DNA of 18,777 bases from CAYSAA01 sp964428905 (GTDB lineage Bacteria > Atribacterota > Phoenicimicrobiia > Phoenicimicrobiales > Stramentimicrobiaceae), in assembly GCA_964428905.1 (NCBI GenBank), contig CAYSAA010000243.1:1-18777 (forward strand), given 5' to 3'. The notes under the pieces were generated by a model, which made no database searches, was not told where the DNA came from, and was given only the letters and a program-made list of their open reading frames with translations. Position 1 is the stretch's first letter, and each line of letters opens with the position of its first letter. This document shows, piece by piece, positions 7,680 through 14,573 of this stretch. The translations under genes and the position numbers were made by a program.

Positions 7680-9773
7680 CTATACATTTATATTAAAGTT
7701 TTTCCTCTGTTTATATTCTTCTCTCTTTCCCTTATTCCATTGCTTAATCGGCCTTAAGTACCCAACAACTCGTGAATAAACTTCACATTCTGCTCCGCAT
7801 TTTGGACAGGTATTATTCTCTCCAGACAAATATCCGTGGGTAGGGCATATACTAAAGGTTGGAGTAATTGTAAAATAAGGCAAACGATAATTTTCACATA
7901 TTTTTTTTACCAAAATCTTTGCAGCGTCGGGATTGTCAATTTTCTCTCCCGCAAATAGGTGAAGTACTGTGCCGCCAGTATATTTTGTTTGTAACTCATC
8001 CTGAAGGTCCAATGATTCAAATACATCATTGGTATAGTTTACAGGCAACTGGGTAGAATTTGTGTAGTAAGGTTCTGCCCCTTTTTTATACTCCTCCTCA
8101 TTGGCACAAATGATATCTGGATATTTCTTCTTATCGATCATTGTCAGTCTATAAGATGTTCCCTCGGCAGGAGTTGCTTCTAAATTGTAGTTGTTTTTTG
8201 TTTCTTTTTGAAATTCAATAAGCTTGTCCCTCATAAAACCTAATATTTTTATTGAAAAACCTCTCCCCTTTTTATCACCTATAGCTACACCTAAGAAATT
8301 CAAACATGCTTCATTCATTCCAATTAACCCTATAGTAGAGAAGTGGTTCTTCCAATATTCTCCAAACCTTTTTTTGATATCTCTCAAATAATATCTCGTA
8401 TAGGGATACAATCCTTCCTCAGTGAATTTTTCTAAGACCTTTCTTTTAATATCAAGACTATTTTTTGCTAGATACATAGTTTCTTCTAGCCTTTCAAAAA
8501 AATCATTTTCATCTTTTGCTAAATAACCCAACCTCGGCATATTGATTGTTACTACACCAAGGCTTCCTGTTAAAGGATTTGCCCCAAAAAGACCTCCCCC
8601 TCTTTTCTCCAATTTTCTGGTGTCAAGTCTTAATCTACAGCACATGGATCTTGCATCCTCTGGTTTCATATCGGAATTGACAAAATTAGAAAAATAGGGA
8701 ATTCCATACTTTGCGGTAACCTTCCATAACCATGCCAAATCTTTATTATCCCAGCTAAATTCCTTCGTTATATTATAGGTAGGAATAGGAAAAGTAAAAA
8801 CTCTCCCTTTGGCATCTCCCTCAAACATGATTTCCAAAAAAGCCTTGTTAAAGAGATTCATCTCCTCTTGAAAATCACCATACACTTCTTTCTGAAGTTT
8901 TCCACCAATAACTATGGGTTGCTTGATCAAATGCGCAGGTGGATTTAAATCCAAAGTGATATTGGTAAAGGGAGTTTGAAAACCCACTCTAGTCGGCACA
9001 TTAATATTAAAAACTGCTTCCTGTAGGGCTTGTTTAATCTCTTCATATGACAATCCATCATATCTGATAAAAGGAGCCAGCAAGGTGTCAAAATTAGAAA
9101 AAGCTTGAGCCCCTGCAGCCTCTCCTTGTAACGTATAGAAGAAATTAACAATTTGTCCTAAGGCACTTCGGAAGTGTTTTGCAGGTTTGCTTTCCACTTT
9201 CCCCGAAGCACCCGTAAAACCTTGCATTAACAAATCAAGCAAATCCCAACCAACACAATATACGGATAAAACCCCTAGATCATGGATATGGAAATCTCCG
9301 CTTAGGTGGGCTGCTCTTATTTTTTCAGGATAGATTCTGTTTAACCAATAAATTTTACTTATCCCGGATGAAATGTAATTGTTAAGGCCTTGCAAAGAGA
9401 AGGACATATTGCTATTTTCATTAACTTGCCAATCAATTTGTTTTAGGTATTGATCCACTAATTCAGAATTGGATTGAGATACGATTTCTCTTATTTTTGC
9501 ATGCTGATCTCTATAAACAATATAAGCTTTAGCAGTTTTACGATACGGAGAGTTTATTAATATATCCTCTACGATATCCTGGATTTGCTCAACAGTAGGG
9601 ATGTTATCCTTCATTTTTCTCTGGGCTAAATCTAGTACTATAAAACTGAGTTTTCGCGCAACTTTATCATCAAATTCTCCTGTAACCTTACCTGCTCTAG
9701 CAATTGCATTGGTAATCTTTTCAGTATTAAAATTAACGATTTTGCTATTTCGTTTTACTATTTTTTCAAACAT
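7680..9773 (-). CDS. nrdD: Anaerobic (class III) ribonucleoside-triphosphate reductase
   Basis: Glycyl-radical enzyme that reduces ribonucleoside triphosphates to deoxy forms under strict anoxia. Residues 1-95 form an ATP-cone allosteric domain (VKRNSKIVNFNTEKI through VYRDQHAKIRE). The catalytic barrel follows, with DFHIHDLG (160-167) and the RSMCCRLRLD segment containing Cys378/Cys379, one of which is likely the thiyl-radical cysteine. The C-terminus carries a zinc site of four cysteines (ICPTHGYLSGENNTCPKCGA then EC) and the glycyl radical loop RVVGYLRPI with Gly671. 697 residues, full length. AGGAGA lies about 11 bases before ATG 9773, a rather long spacing. First gene of nrdD-dcd-nrdG; a cobalamin riboswitch and terminator lie in its leader. 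Confidence 0.95.
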   Translation of the reverse strand: MFEKIVKRNSKIVNFNTEKITNAIARAGKVTGEFDDKVARKLSFIVLDLAQRKMKDNIPTVEQIQDIVEDILINSPYRKTAKAYIVYRDQHAKIREIVSQSNSELVDQYLKQIDWQVNENSNMSFSLQGLNNYISSGISKIYWLNRIYPEKIRAAHLSGDFHIHDLGVLSVYCVGWDLLDLLMQGFTGASGKVESKPAKHFRSALGQIVNFFYTLQGEAAGAQAFSNFDTLLAPFIRYDGLSYEEIKQALQEAVFNINVPTRVGFQTPFTNITLDLNPPAHLIKQPIVIGGKLQKEVYGDFQEEMNLFNKAFLEIMFEGDAKGRVFTFPIPTYNITKEFSWDNKDLAWLWKVTAKYGIPYFSNFVNSDMKPEDARSMCCRLRLDTRKLEKRGGGLFGANPLTGSLGVVTINMPRLGYLAKDENDFFERLEETMYLAKNSLDIKRKVLEKFTEEGLYPYTRYYLRDIKKRFGEYWKNHFSTIGLIGMNEACLNFLGVAIGDKKGRGFSIKILGFMRDKLIEFQKETKNNYNLEATPAEGTSYRLTMIDKKKYPDIICANEEEYKKGAEPYYTNSTQLPVNYTNDVFESLDLQDELQTKYTGGTVLHLFAGEKIDNPDAAKILVKKICENYRLPYFTITPTFSICPTHGYLSGENNTCPKCGAECEVYSRVVGYLRPIKQWNKGKREEYKQRKNFNINV

Positions 9774-9869
9774 ATTATTCGGTCTCTCCTATCACTGTTT
9801 AATGATCAATATTATTAGATTTACCTCCTCCGTAAAATTTACTTCTACAAATCCTCCTTTATAATTGTT

Positions 9870-9905
9870 AAAATAAAAAGCTGCCTCTCTTTAAAGAAGG
9901 CAGCT
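9870..9905 (-). terminator. Intrinsic terminator in the nrdD leader (riboswitch expression platform)
   Basis: On the minus strand AGCTGCCT and AGGCAGCT (9905-9898 and 9886-9879) form a perfect 8-bp stem around an 11-base loop that can add CTTTAAAG pairing. A TTTTATTTT tract follows immediately. It lies about 55 bases after the end of the riboswitch core and about 100 bases before the nrdD start. That is where a ligand-controlled attenuator should sit; ligand-induced termination is inferred. Confidence 0.8.
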
Positions 9906-9961
9906 CAAAGAAATTACCAAAGATTGGTATATCCCTGCTCTCCCTCTATGTCGGAGGTCAT

Positions 9962-10130
9962 CTAAGCAGACAATCATGGCAAGTCTTCTGGCTTTCAGCC
10001 CCTTATTCGTATCATCCTTCCCACCTACTGGGCAGTGAATGATGCCGGGTTATGCTGATTACAGATGCGACTACAGCAACGGCTTTGCACCGTTTTCCTT
10101 TTTAATCACTTCTGAACCATGAATGCTAAA
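9962..10130 (-). ncRNA. Cobalamin (B12) riboswitch in the nrdD leader
   Basis: Read on the minus strand, the leader contains the B12-element core in order: TTAAAAAGGAAAACGGTGCA, then AGCCGTTGCTGTAGTCGCAT with CTGTAATC, then CTGCCCAGTAGGTGGGAAGG with ATGA, and finally AGCCAGAAGACTTGCC. The closing helix is visible as TCATGG (10122-10117) pairing with CCATGA (9979-9974). This is the arrangement of known adenosylcobalamin riboswitches. A terminator follows and the next gene is nrdD, so the expected action is shut-off of class III reductase when B12 is plentiful. Exact ends are approximate. Confidence 0.88.
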
Positions 10131-10150
10131 AACGATATTTAATTTTCATT

Positions 10151-10179
10151 ACTTTAGCATAAAATAAAATGAAACACAA
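10151..10179 (-). promoter_or_regulatory. Candidate promoter for the riboswitch-nrdD-dcd-nrdG transcript
   Basis: Minus strand: TTGTGT (10179-10174), a 17-base spacer, then TAAAGT (10156-10151). The start site would lie about 15-20 bases before the riboswitch's first helix. Both boxes are imperfect (4 of 6 matches each). The placement between the btuD-like remnant's stop and the riboswitch is what makes it plausible. CATTGTGT resembles half of an NrdR box, but no complete pair of boxes was found. Confidence 0.4.
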
Positions 10180-10191
10180 TGTTTATTTATT

Positions 10192-10520
10192 TTACACCAA
10201 AACAACAATAGGTATTCCGTTATAGTGATCCACAGAAGCATTCACATCATAAACTTCCCGAATATTCCTGGGATTAATTACTTTACTATCCCCTTCCGAA
10301 AAGATCTTTCCGTCTTTTAACATAATAAACTTGTCGGAAAATCTCAAGGTCAGATTTAAATCATGCATAACAACGATAGAAGAGATATTTCTAGTTCTGG
10401 AAATATCCCGGATAATTTTCATTACTTCCATCTTGTTTTTTAAATCAAGATTATTAGCTGGCTCATCTAATAAAAGTACTTTGGGTTCCGGAACCAGAAT
10501 GAAAGAATAAGGGGGAATAA
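10192..10520 (-). pseudogene. Truncated BtuD/FepC-type ABC transporter ATPase
   Basis: The C-terminal third of an ATPase for cobalamin or iron-siderophore import. Readable parts are ILVPEPKVLLLDEPANNLDL (Walker B, catalytic Glu and D-loop), SIVVMHDLNLTLRFSD (H-loop His), and the family's C-terminal tail DHYNGIPIVVLV. The Walker A, Q-loop and LSGGQ signature are missing. Going upstream, homology stops at about 10505, and the GGGGTC motif starts at 10521, where an in-frame TGA appears. The ATG at 10431 could give a 79-residue peptide, but it could not hydrolyse ATP. It was probably part of a B12 or siderophore importer, decapitated by insertion or deletion at the motif. Confidence 0.75.
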
Positions 10521-10731
10521 GGGGTCAAATCTTTATTATTGACAATTTTTATCATTCAATACAACAGCTCATGGCGATCAACTCATATAAGGCAATTATC
10601 CCGGACAGATCTATTAAGCCACAAATGTTCCTCTGGCCATATATTCTTATTCTGGCATAAAGAAAGTTTTTTGACCATCCTGATTGATCAGATATCCTGT
10701 AGCTTAGTGTTATTTTTCAATTATAGACCCC
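10521..10731. mobile_element. 211-bp element bounded by inverted GGGGTC ends (contains repeat copy A)
   Basis: The left end begins GGGGTCAAATCTTTATTATT at 10521 and the right end, read on the minus strand from 10731, begins GGGGTCTATAATTGAAAAAT. Positions 10617-10731 are the first copy of the repeat also found at 12819-12944 and 13801-13899. The left end abuts the broken btuD-like gene. No open frame of note lies inside. It looks like a non-autonomous element or a pair of REP-like ends; the true boundaries and mechanism are inferred. Confidence 0.45.
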
Positions 10732-10776
10732 ATTGTATTTTCCTCCTCTGATCATATAGTCCAACTGCCCTTTGTA

Positions 10777-11616
10777 TCAGATATATTCTTCTATTCCCAA
10801 CCTATCAAGAAAAGCATTTATTCTTTCATAAGCATCCCTTCTAATTATATTCTTTTCTTCTTCATCACCACTATCTTGAAAAGTTATTATCCATTCAGGG
10901 CCTACAGAATTTATATTTTTGAACTTTGCCTTAATTTTACTAAGACCTTCTTTTACAAGTATATTAGATTTGACAGGTCTAAATATTTTCACTAATTCTG
11001 GAATGCCTCCGGTATAATTTAAAATAGTAAAGTAAATGTCATAAGCATCTTTCTCCTTATAACGTTCCCAAATAGACATTCCTTTCATTACCAGAAATGG
11101 TATAATATCAGCAATCTTAACAGTGACTTCATTTATAGAACCATCAGGCATCGTTGCCGAAATTTTTAAAGAACGATATTGTTCAAAAACTAGATCACAT
11201 CCTCTCACTTTTCTTGCTCGTACATCTTGAATTAACTGAGTTCGGTGATTTTTACCAGCTCCGCCATACTCTCCGGCTAATAAATCAATCTCTATAATTA
11301 CATCTCTATCTTCTTCATTTTTGAATTTCCTATAATAAATAAATGGTTGTTGATCTCCTTTTTGATATCCTCTTTTTTCCAATAGTTGCAAAATTGTTCT
11401 ATAGCTTCTATTAGAAATTTTTTGGAAATCAAGTGCAATATCAATATCAAGGCTTCCCACATGTTCATTCCTATTATTTTCTAAGAGAAAATAGGGAATC
11501 CATCCACCTACCAATACGATGGAATCACGGAATTCTCCTAAAATTGTCATTAGCTCTACAAGCACTGACAGACAAGCATTTACTTCACTTTTACCATAAT
11601 CGTGTCTTGTTACCAT
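10777..11616 (-). CDS. AbiEii-like nucleotidyltransferase (putative toxin of a type IV-like pair)
   Basis: A 279-residue member of the nucleotidyltransferase superfamily. The core is seen as LVGGWIPYFLL (35-45) followed by the metal-binding pair SLDIDIALD (Asp57, Asp59), with a third acidic strand VIIEIDLLAG (Asp112). The C-terminal half includes KIADIIPFLVMKGMSIWERY and KEKDAYDIYF, as in AbiEii-type proteins. In characterised AbiE systems this protein is the toxin, transferring nucleotides to tRNA. Its ATG overlaps the end of the preceding gene by 7 bases (ATGGTAA) behind a GAGGGG ribosome-binding site, so it is translated after, and coupled to, the antitoxin-like gene. A housekeeping role is possible, but the pairing argues for abortive infection or plasmid maintenance. 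Confidence 0.75.
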   Translation of the reverse strand: MVTRHDYGKSEVNACLSVLVELMTILGEFRDSIVLVGGWIPYFLLENNRNEHVGSLDIDIALDFQKISNRSYRTILQLLEKRGYQKGDQQPFIYYRKFKNEEDRDVIIEIDLLAGEYGGAGKNHRTQLIQDVRARKVRGCDLVFEQYRSLKISATMPDGSINEVTVKIADIIPFLVMKGMSIWERYKEKDAYDIYFTILNYTGGIPELVKIFRPVKSNILVKEGLSKIKAKFKNINSVGPEWIITFQDSGDEEEKNIIRRDAYERINAFLDRLGIEEYI

Positions 11617-12695
11617 CGTCCCCTCAATTTCTGATCGAGAAGAAACTTGGCTGCTTCTTCTCCTCTTTCCTTATAGCTTTGGAGGTCTAGATATAGTTGA
11701 ATATCAGATACAACCATAGTGCCATTAATATCCTGTAACCCATAAAATACACCCTCATCATAAGGTTCTAATAAAGAAATATTACCCCCCGTAGGCACTT
11801 CCTTTAAATTCAGATCTTTAGCTATACTACCAATATCATCTTTTATATAAGAAAATATTCTCCTATATCTTAAAAATGGTGCTACCCTTGAAGCACCTGA
11901 GGTAAGCGTAAATCCATAGGGTATATTTTTTTCTTTAAAATATTCAACAAATCTTTTCTCCAAAATCCCTACATTATCCAATGAATAAAAGTTTCTTACC
12001 TTATTATTTTGGTAGTCGTAATTTCTTGACCATTCCATTAATAATAATTCAGGATTTAATAGCTTTATTTTAGCTCTCTTTCCATATTCCACTTCTGCAA
12101 TAAACTCTAATTCTAATAGTCTTTTTTTAATATTGAAGGTCTGTCCAATGCTTATATTTGACTCTTTTGCCAGTTCCTTAACATACCATTCTTTTTTAGG
12201 ATTACATAAAAGGACTCTTAACACACGCGTAGATTTAGTGGAAAAGATTGTCTTTAATGGCCTGGTGTTCGGATAAAGATTTGGTCGTCCTTCAATATTT
12301 ATATAAATATTGTCAAATTTAAACAAACAGTTCCCTGCCATATCTATGAAACCGATATTATTTTCACGACAAATTTGTTTTGATTCTTCAGAAATAAAGG
12401 TAGCGGCAAATACACCATAATAATTCTTTCTGTTACTAACAATATTTTTTAGTTGATTTACTGCCATTCTCGTATAGCGCGGTTGTCCTGTTGACTTTAC
12501 TTCAAATACAATAGTATAATCAATTTTGCTTTTAGGGATTTTTACCACTGCAACCATATCAGCTTGAATCTCTTTATCAGGCAATACATTTCTAACATCT
12601 AAACTTATATTGTTTACTTCTAATAAACCTGTAGATTCAAATAAATTTTGCACAATTAGTTTTAGTTTGTTAATTATCTCTTTTTCTGTAATCAT
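11610..12695 (-). CDS. AbiEi-like antitoxin/regulator with N-terminal nuclease-like domain
   Basis: Numbering from the TTG at 12707, residues 1-125 look like a PD-(D/E)XK nuclease fold: ADMVAVVK (Asp50) then TIVFEVKSTGQPRYTRMAV (Glu69, Lys71), followed by GFIDMAGNCLF. Residues 160-225 are a winged helix (RVLRVLLCNPKKEWYVKELA then KESNISIGQTFNIKKRLLEL) expected to bind DNA. The rest is an AbiEi-type C-terminal domain ending VVSDIQLYLDLQSYKERGEE. Known AbiEi antitoxins repress their own promoter through the winged helix. The chosen ATG has only a weak site; TTG at 12707 would add four residues. Whether the nuclease-like domain is active is unknown, although the D...EVK residues are all present. 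Confidence 0.75.
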   Translation of the reverse strand: MITEKEIINKLKLIVQNLFESTGLLEVNNISLDVRNVLPDKEIQADMVAVVKIPKSKIDYTIVFEVKSTGQPRYTRMAVNQLKNIVSNRKNYYGVFAATFISEESKQICRENNIGFIDMAGNCLFKFDNIYINIEGRPNLYPNTRPLKTIFSTKSTRVLRVLLCNPKKEWYVKELAKESNISIGQTFNIKKRLLELEFIAEVEYGKRAKIKLLNPELLLMEWSRNYDYQNNKVRNFYSLDNVGILEKRFVEYFKEKNIPYGFTLTSGASRVAPFLRYRRIFSYIKDDIGSIAKDLNLKEVPTGGNISLLEPYDEGVFYGLQDINGTMVVSDIQLYLDLQSYKERGEEAAKFLLDQKLRGRW

Positions 12696-12715
12696 TGTTT
12701 CACTCAATGTTATAG

Positions 12716-12733
12716 TTTCAGCGTTTGCTGAAA
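12716..12733. promoter_or_regulatory. Perfect inverted repeat over the AbiEi-like transcription start (putative operator)
   Basis: TTTCAGC and GCTGAAA arms flank a 4-base spacer. The repeat touches the -10 box on one side and ends 9-21 bases before the start codon on the other, so a bound protein would block initiation. The AbiEi-like product has a winged helix and is the obvious candidate ligand. Function is inferred from position and symmetry. Confidence 0.55.
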
Positions 12734-12761
12734 TTATATATTACAATGAAACATAAGTCAA
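12733..12761 (-). promoter_or_regulatory. Strong sigma-70-type promoter for the AbiEi/AbiEii-like pair
   Basis: Minus strand: TTGACT (12761-12756), a spacer of exactly 17 bases, then a perfect TATAAT (12738-12733). The predicted start site falls in the inverted repeat just downstream, leaving a leader of roughly 20-30 bases. This is the best promoter match in the window. Confidence 0.75.
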
Positions 12762-12784
12762 TAGCAGTTCAGGTTGAGTCACCT

Positions 12785-12802
12785 AAGACAATTAATTGTC
12801 TT
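12785..12802. repeat. 18-bp perfect palindrome upstream of the AbiEi-like promoter
   Basis: AAGACAATTAATTGTCTT is its own reverse complement. It lies 23 bases upstream of the -35 box and 16 bases from repeat copy B. It may be a regulatory site for the AbiE-like pair, part of the repeat element, or a minimal hairpin; the sequence does not decide between these. Confidence 0.4.
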
Positions 12803-12818
12803 TTGGAAAAACCTCTCA

Positions 12819-12944
12819 AGCTACCAATGTTCCTTCGGCCATATGTTCTTATTCTGGCATAAAGAAAGTTTTTTGATTATCCTGATGGATTAGATTATTT
12901 TATTATCAAGTTAGCTGCGGTGTTATTTTTCAATTGTAGACCCC
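12819..12944 (-). repeat. Dispersed intergenic repeat, copy B
   Basis: Matches copy A (10617-10731) over its length, sharing TCTTATTCTGGCATAAAGAA, then AGTTTTTTGA, ATCCTGAT, and the terminal GTGTTATTTTTCAATT ahead of TAGACCCC. Copy B has an insertion of about 10 bases in the middle. It ends 32 bases past the stop codon of the methyltransferase gene. On the minus strand its gene-proximal end begins GGGGTCTACAATTG. Confidence 0.7.
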
Positions 12945-12976
12945 TATGCCATTATGGGCATGCTTAAAAAGGAGCG

Positions 12977-13750
12977 TTAGCCAACTGAAACTGTGCTATG
13001 TCCCCCTTTCTTGAACACATAAATAGCCCACCCCATCGTTTCTCGTCCCCACCTCAGATATGCTGTCTTACTCTCACGCACTCGCTTCAGTACGGTCTCC
13101 ACATCTGGATCATCCCGATGATCACTCGCCCAGGTTTCCGCAGCATACCACTGTAACCCTTCATATCTATCCCAGTCATCCTGGTTGCTTACGAGTGTGT
13201 AGACCGCCTCCAATCCGTGCTCTCGCCCGACCTCTATATTCTGATAATGTGTTCCGAAGTCGTTTCTTGTCACTCCGATCGCTTCTAAATACTCTTTTTC
13301 CGGTTCATGCCGCCAGTACGGCTCTCCTACAACGATCCAACTTTCTGGGGCTGCCATCTTCTGCAGCGCCTTCAACGTCCCTTGATGCCCGCCATAAATC
13401 CAACTCGCACCGATACAGGCTACCAAATCAAAGCTCTCTAAGGTATTTGGGACATACTTGGCCCCGTCCATCTCCAAGAAATGGAGTTGGGCATCCGGAA
13501 CACGTTCTTGATGCTTCTTGTGTACATCAGCAATACAGTAAGGAGAAAAATCAACTCCTGTCCCTATTATTTGTCGGTACTGCTCTGCCAGTCTGATGAG
13601 AAACTCGCCCTTTCCGGTGGCGATATCAAGCACGCGTGCCCCAGGTTTCAGAGGCAGAAGTGTGATAAGCTGTTCAAGTTTCTCAAGACTTATCGGATTG
13701 CAGAGAATATGCTCCCGATGCGTGATATTAAAAAACTTCCACATGTCCAT
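12977..13750 (-). CDS. Class I SAM-dependent methyltransferase, substrate unknown
   Basis: A soluble 257-residue protein with a Rossmann methyltransferase core. Motif I is ARVLDIATGKGEF (38-50). Motif II is near GTGVDFSPYCIADVH, and ESFDLVACIGASWIYGG is the post-II strand and loop. The tail (RRESK-like VRESKTAYLRWGRETMGWAIYVFKK) is conserved-looking, but I cannot name a substrate. ATG 13750 has GAGG 7 bases upstream. The gene appears noticeably richer in G+C than the nrd or AbiE-like genes, and it sits between repeat copies B and C, so acquisition from elsewhere is plausible. It could be a small-molecule or detoxification methyltransferase; no neighbour gives a pathway. Confidence 0.75.
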   Translation of the reverse strand: MDMWKFFNITHREHILCNPISLEKLEQLITLLPLKPGARVLDIATGKGEFLIRLAEQYRQIIGTGVDFSPYCIADVHKKHQERVPDAQLHFLEMDGAKYVPNTLESFDLVACIGASWIYGGHQGTLKALQKMAAPESWIVVGEPYWRHEPEKEYLEAIGVTRNDFGTHYQNIEVGREHGLEAVYTLVSNQDDWDRYEGLQWYAAETWASDHRDDPDVETVLKRVRESKTAYLRWGRETMGWAIYVFKKGGHSTVSVG

Positions 13751-13800
13751 AGATATACCTCATTTTATTTATTTCCAAAAATTCAACCCTTTCTTAATTT

Positions 13801-13899
13801 AACTACCTATTATCATTTTGGCATACAAAAAGTTATTTGATTATCCTGGTTGATCAGATTATTCTAGAGTTGAGTGTTATTTTTCGATTATAGCCCATT
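13801..13899 (-). repeat. Dispersed intergenic repeat, copy C (overlaps the end of the DUF3795 gene)
   Basis: A shorter, diverged copy of repeats A and B. Shared blocks are TTTTGGCATACAAAAAGT, TTTGATTATCCTGGTTGATC, and TGAGTGTTATTTTTCGATTA before TAGCCC. Its gene-proximal end (minus strand GGGCTATAATCG) supplies the last Leu codon and the stop of the neighbouring gene, where copies A and B have GGGGTCTAT/CAATTG. Confidence 0.6.
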
Positions 13900-14349
13900 G
13901 TCTTTTCTTTCTTCCCAGCGATACTTCTTATTCTGGCGCAGCTTATCAAGGTTGCAATTCAGGCACAGTCCATTATGACAGCAGATCATTTCCCCACAAT
14001 CTGGGCACTTCCACTTTTTCTCTTCTTTTTCTAGAAAATTCTCTCTGCCATGGTCTCTTATGAATGTTAGATTTTCTATCATACTCAGGTGATATTTTGT
14101 GCGATAGCGCTTATCCAATGATTTTAACCTTTTGCAGGGAAAAGCTTCACACTCATAACAAAATCGGATACTTCCCTTCCCAAGTAATTCACATTGATGC
14201 CCCATGTGAGTACAGTTTTCTCCTCTTGGAATACAGCCAGGACAATATTTCCTGTGGAATCCCTGTTTGTTTAAATCACTTTTCATAAACTGATAGGCAA
14301 TACATAAACTGCAGTTCATTCCACAAGGGGCAATTAGATTGACATCCAT
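13888..14349 (-). CDS. DUF3795 cysteine-rich protein
   Basis: A small cytosolic protein of the DUF3795 type, opening LIAPCGMNCSLC, with further clusters KYCPGCIPRGENC, CELLGKGSIRFCYECEAFPC and a zinc-ribbon-like CPDCGEMICCHNGLCLNCN. The many CxxC pairs imply binding of zinc or an iron-sulfur cluster; the family has no established function. I chose the ATG at 14349 because family members start just before xLIAPCGMNC; ATGs at 14361 and 14367 are in frame, and none has a well-spaced ribosome-binding site. The stop codon lies inside repeat copy C, so the last residues (NGL) may be repeat-derived. No operon partner. Confidence 0.75.
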   Translation of the reverse strand: MDVNLIAPCGMNCSLCIAYQFMKSDLNKQGFHRKYCPGCIPRGENCTHMGHQCELLGKGSIRFCYECEAFPCKRLKSLDKRYRTKYHLSMIENLTFIRDHGRENFLEKEEKKWKCPDCGEMICCHNGLCLNCNLDKLRQNKKYRWEERKDNGL

Positions 14350-14540
14350 AATTGGAACCATCCTCATTCATGAATTATTTTATATCCTCTAAACAATTTA
14401 TGTATACCACGCTCAAAGGAGAAAAAAGGAGGTCAGAGGCATTTAATAAATAATAGCAATCCCTTAATAACAAGACAAGTTTTCGGCAAACAGAAGAAAC
14501 ATGCTCTACATTACTTATAATCTGTTTTAAAACTTATAAT

Positions 14541-14555
14541 TCAAGACCTGCTCCC
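14541..14555 (-). repeat. Degenerate element-end motif, left of the DUF418 fragment
   Basis: Read on the minus strand this is GGGAGCAGGTCTTGA, which differs from the 14782 copy (GGGGTCAGGTCTTCA) at a few positions. It faces away from the DUF418 fragment, opposite in orientation to the copy at 14782, so the fragment sits between two outward-facing ends. Confidence 0.4.
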
Positions 14556-14573
14556 AAGATTTTCCTATTCCAA

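Noticed and set aside
10539..10751. 70-residue plus-strand frame across repeat copy A
   Set aside because: It is read through a repeat that recurs elsewhere with stops and insertions in that frame, so it is not a gene.
13060..13596. 178-residue plus-strand frame opposite the methyltransferase
   Set aside because: It is antisense to a clear methyltransferase with motif I; the openness reflects G+C-rich codon use on the other strand.
10617..13899. Integron cassette array with attC sites
   Set aside because: The repeats follow genes as attC sites do, but I could not find paired RYYYAAC and GTTRRRY core sites at their ends, and no integrase gene is in the window.
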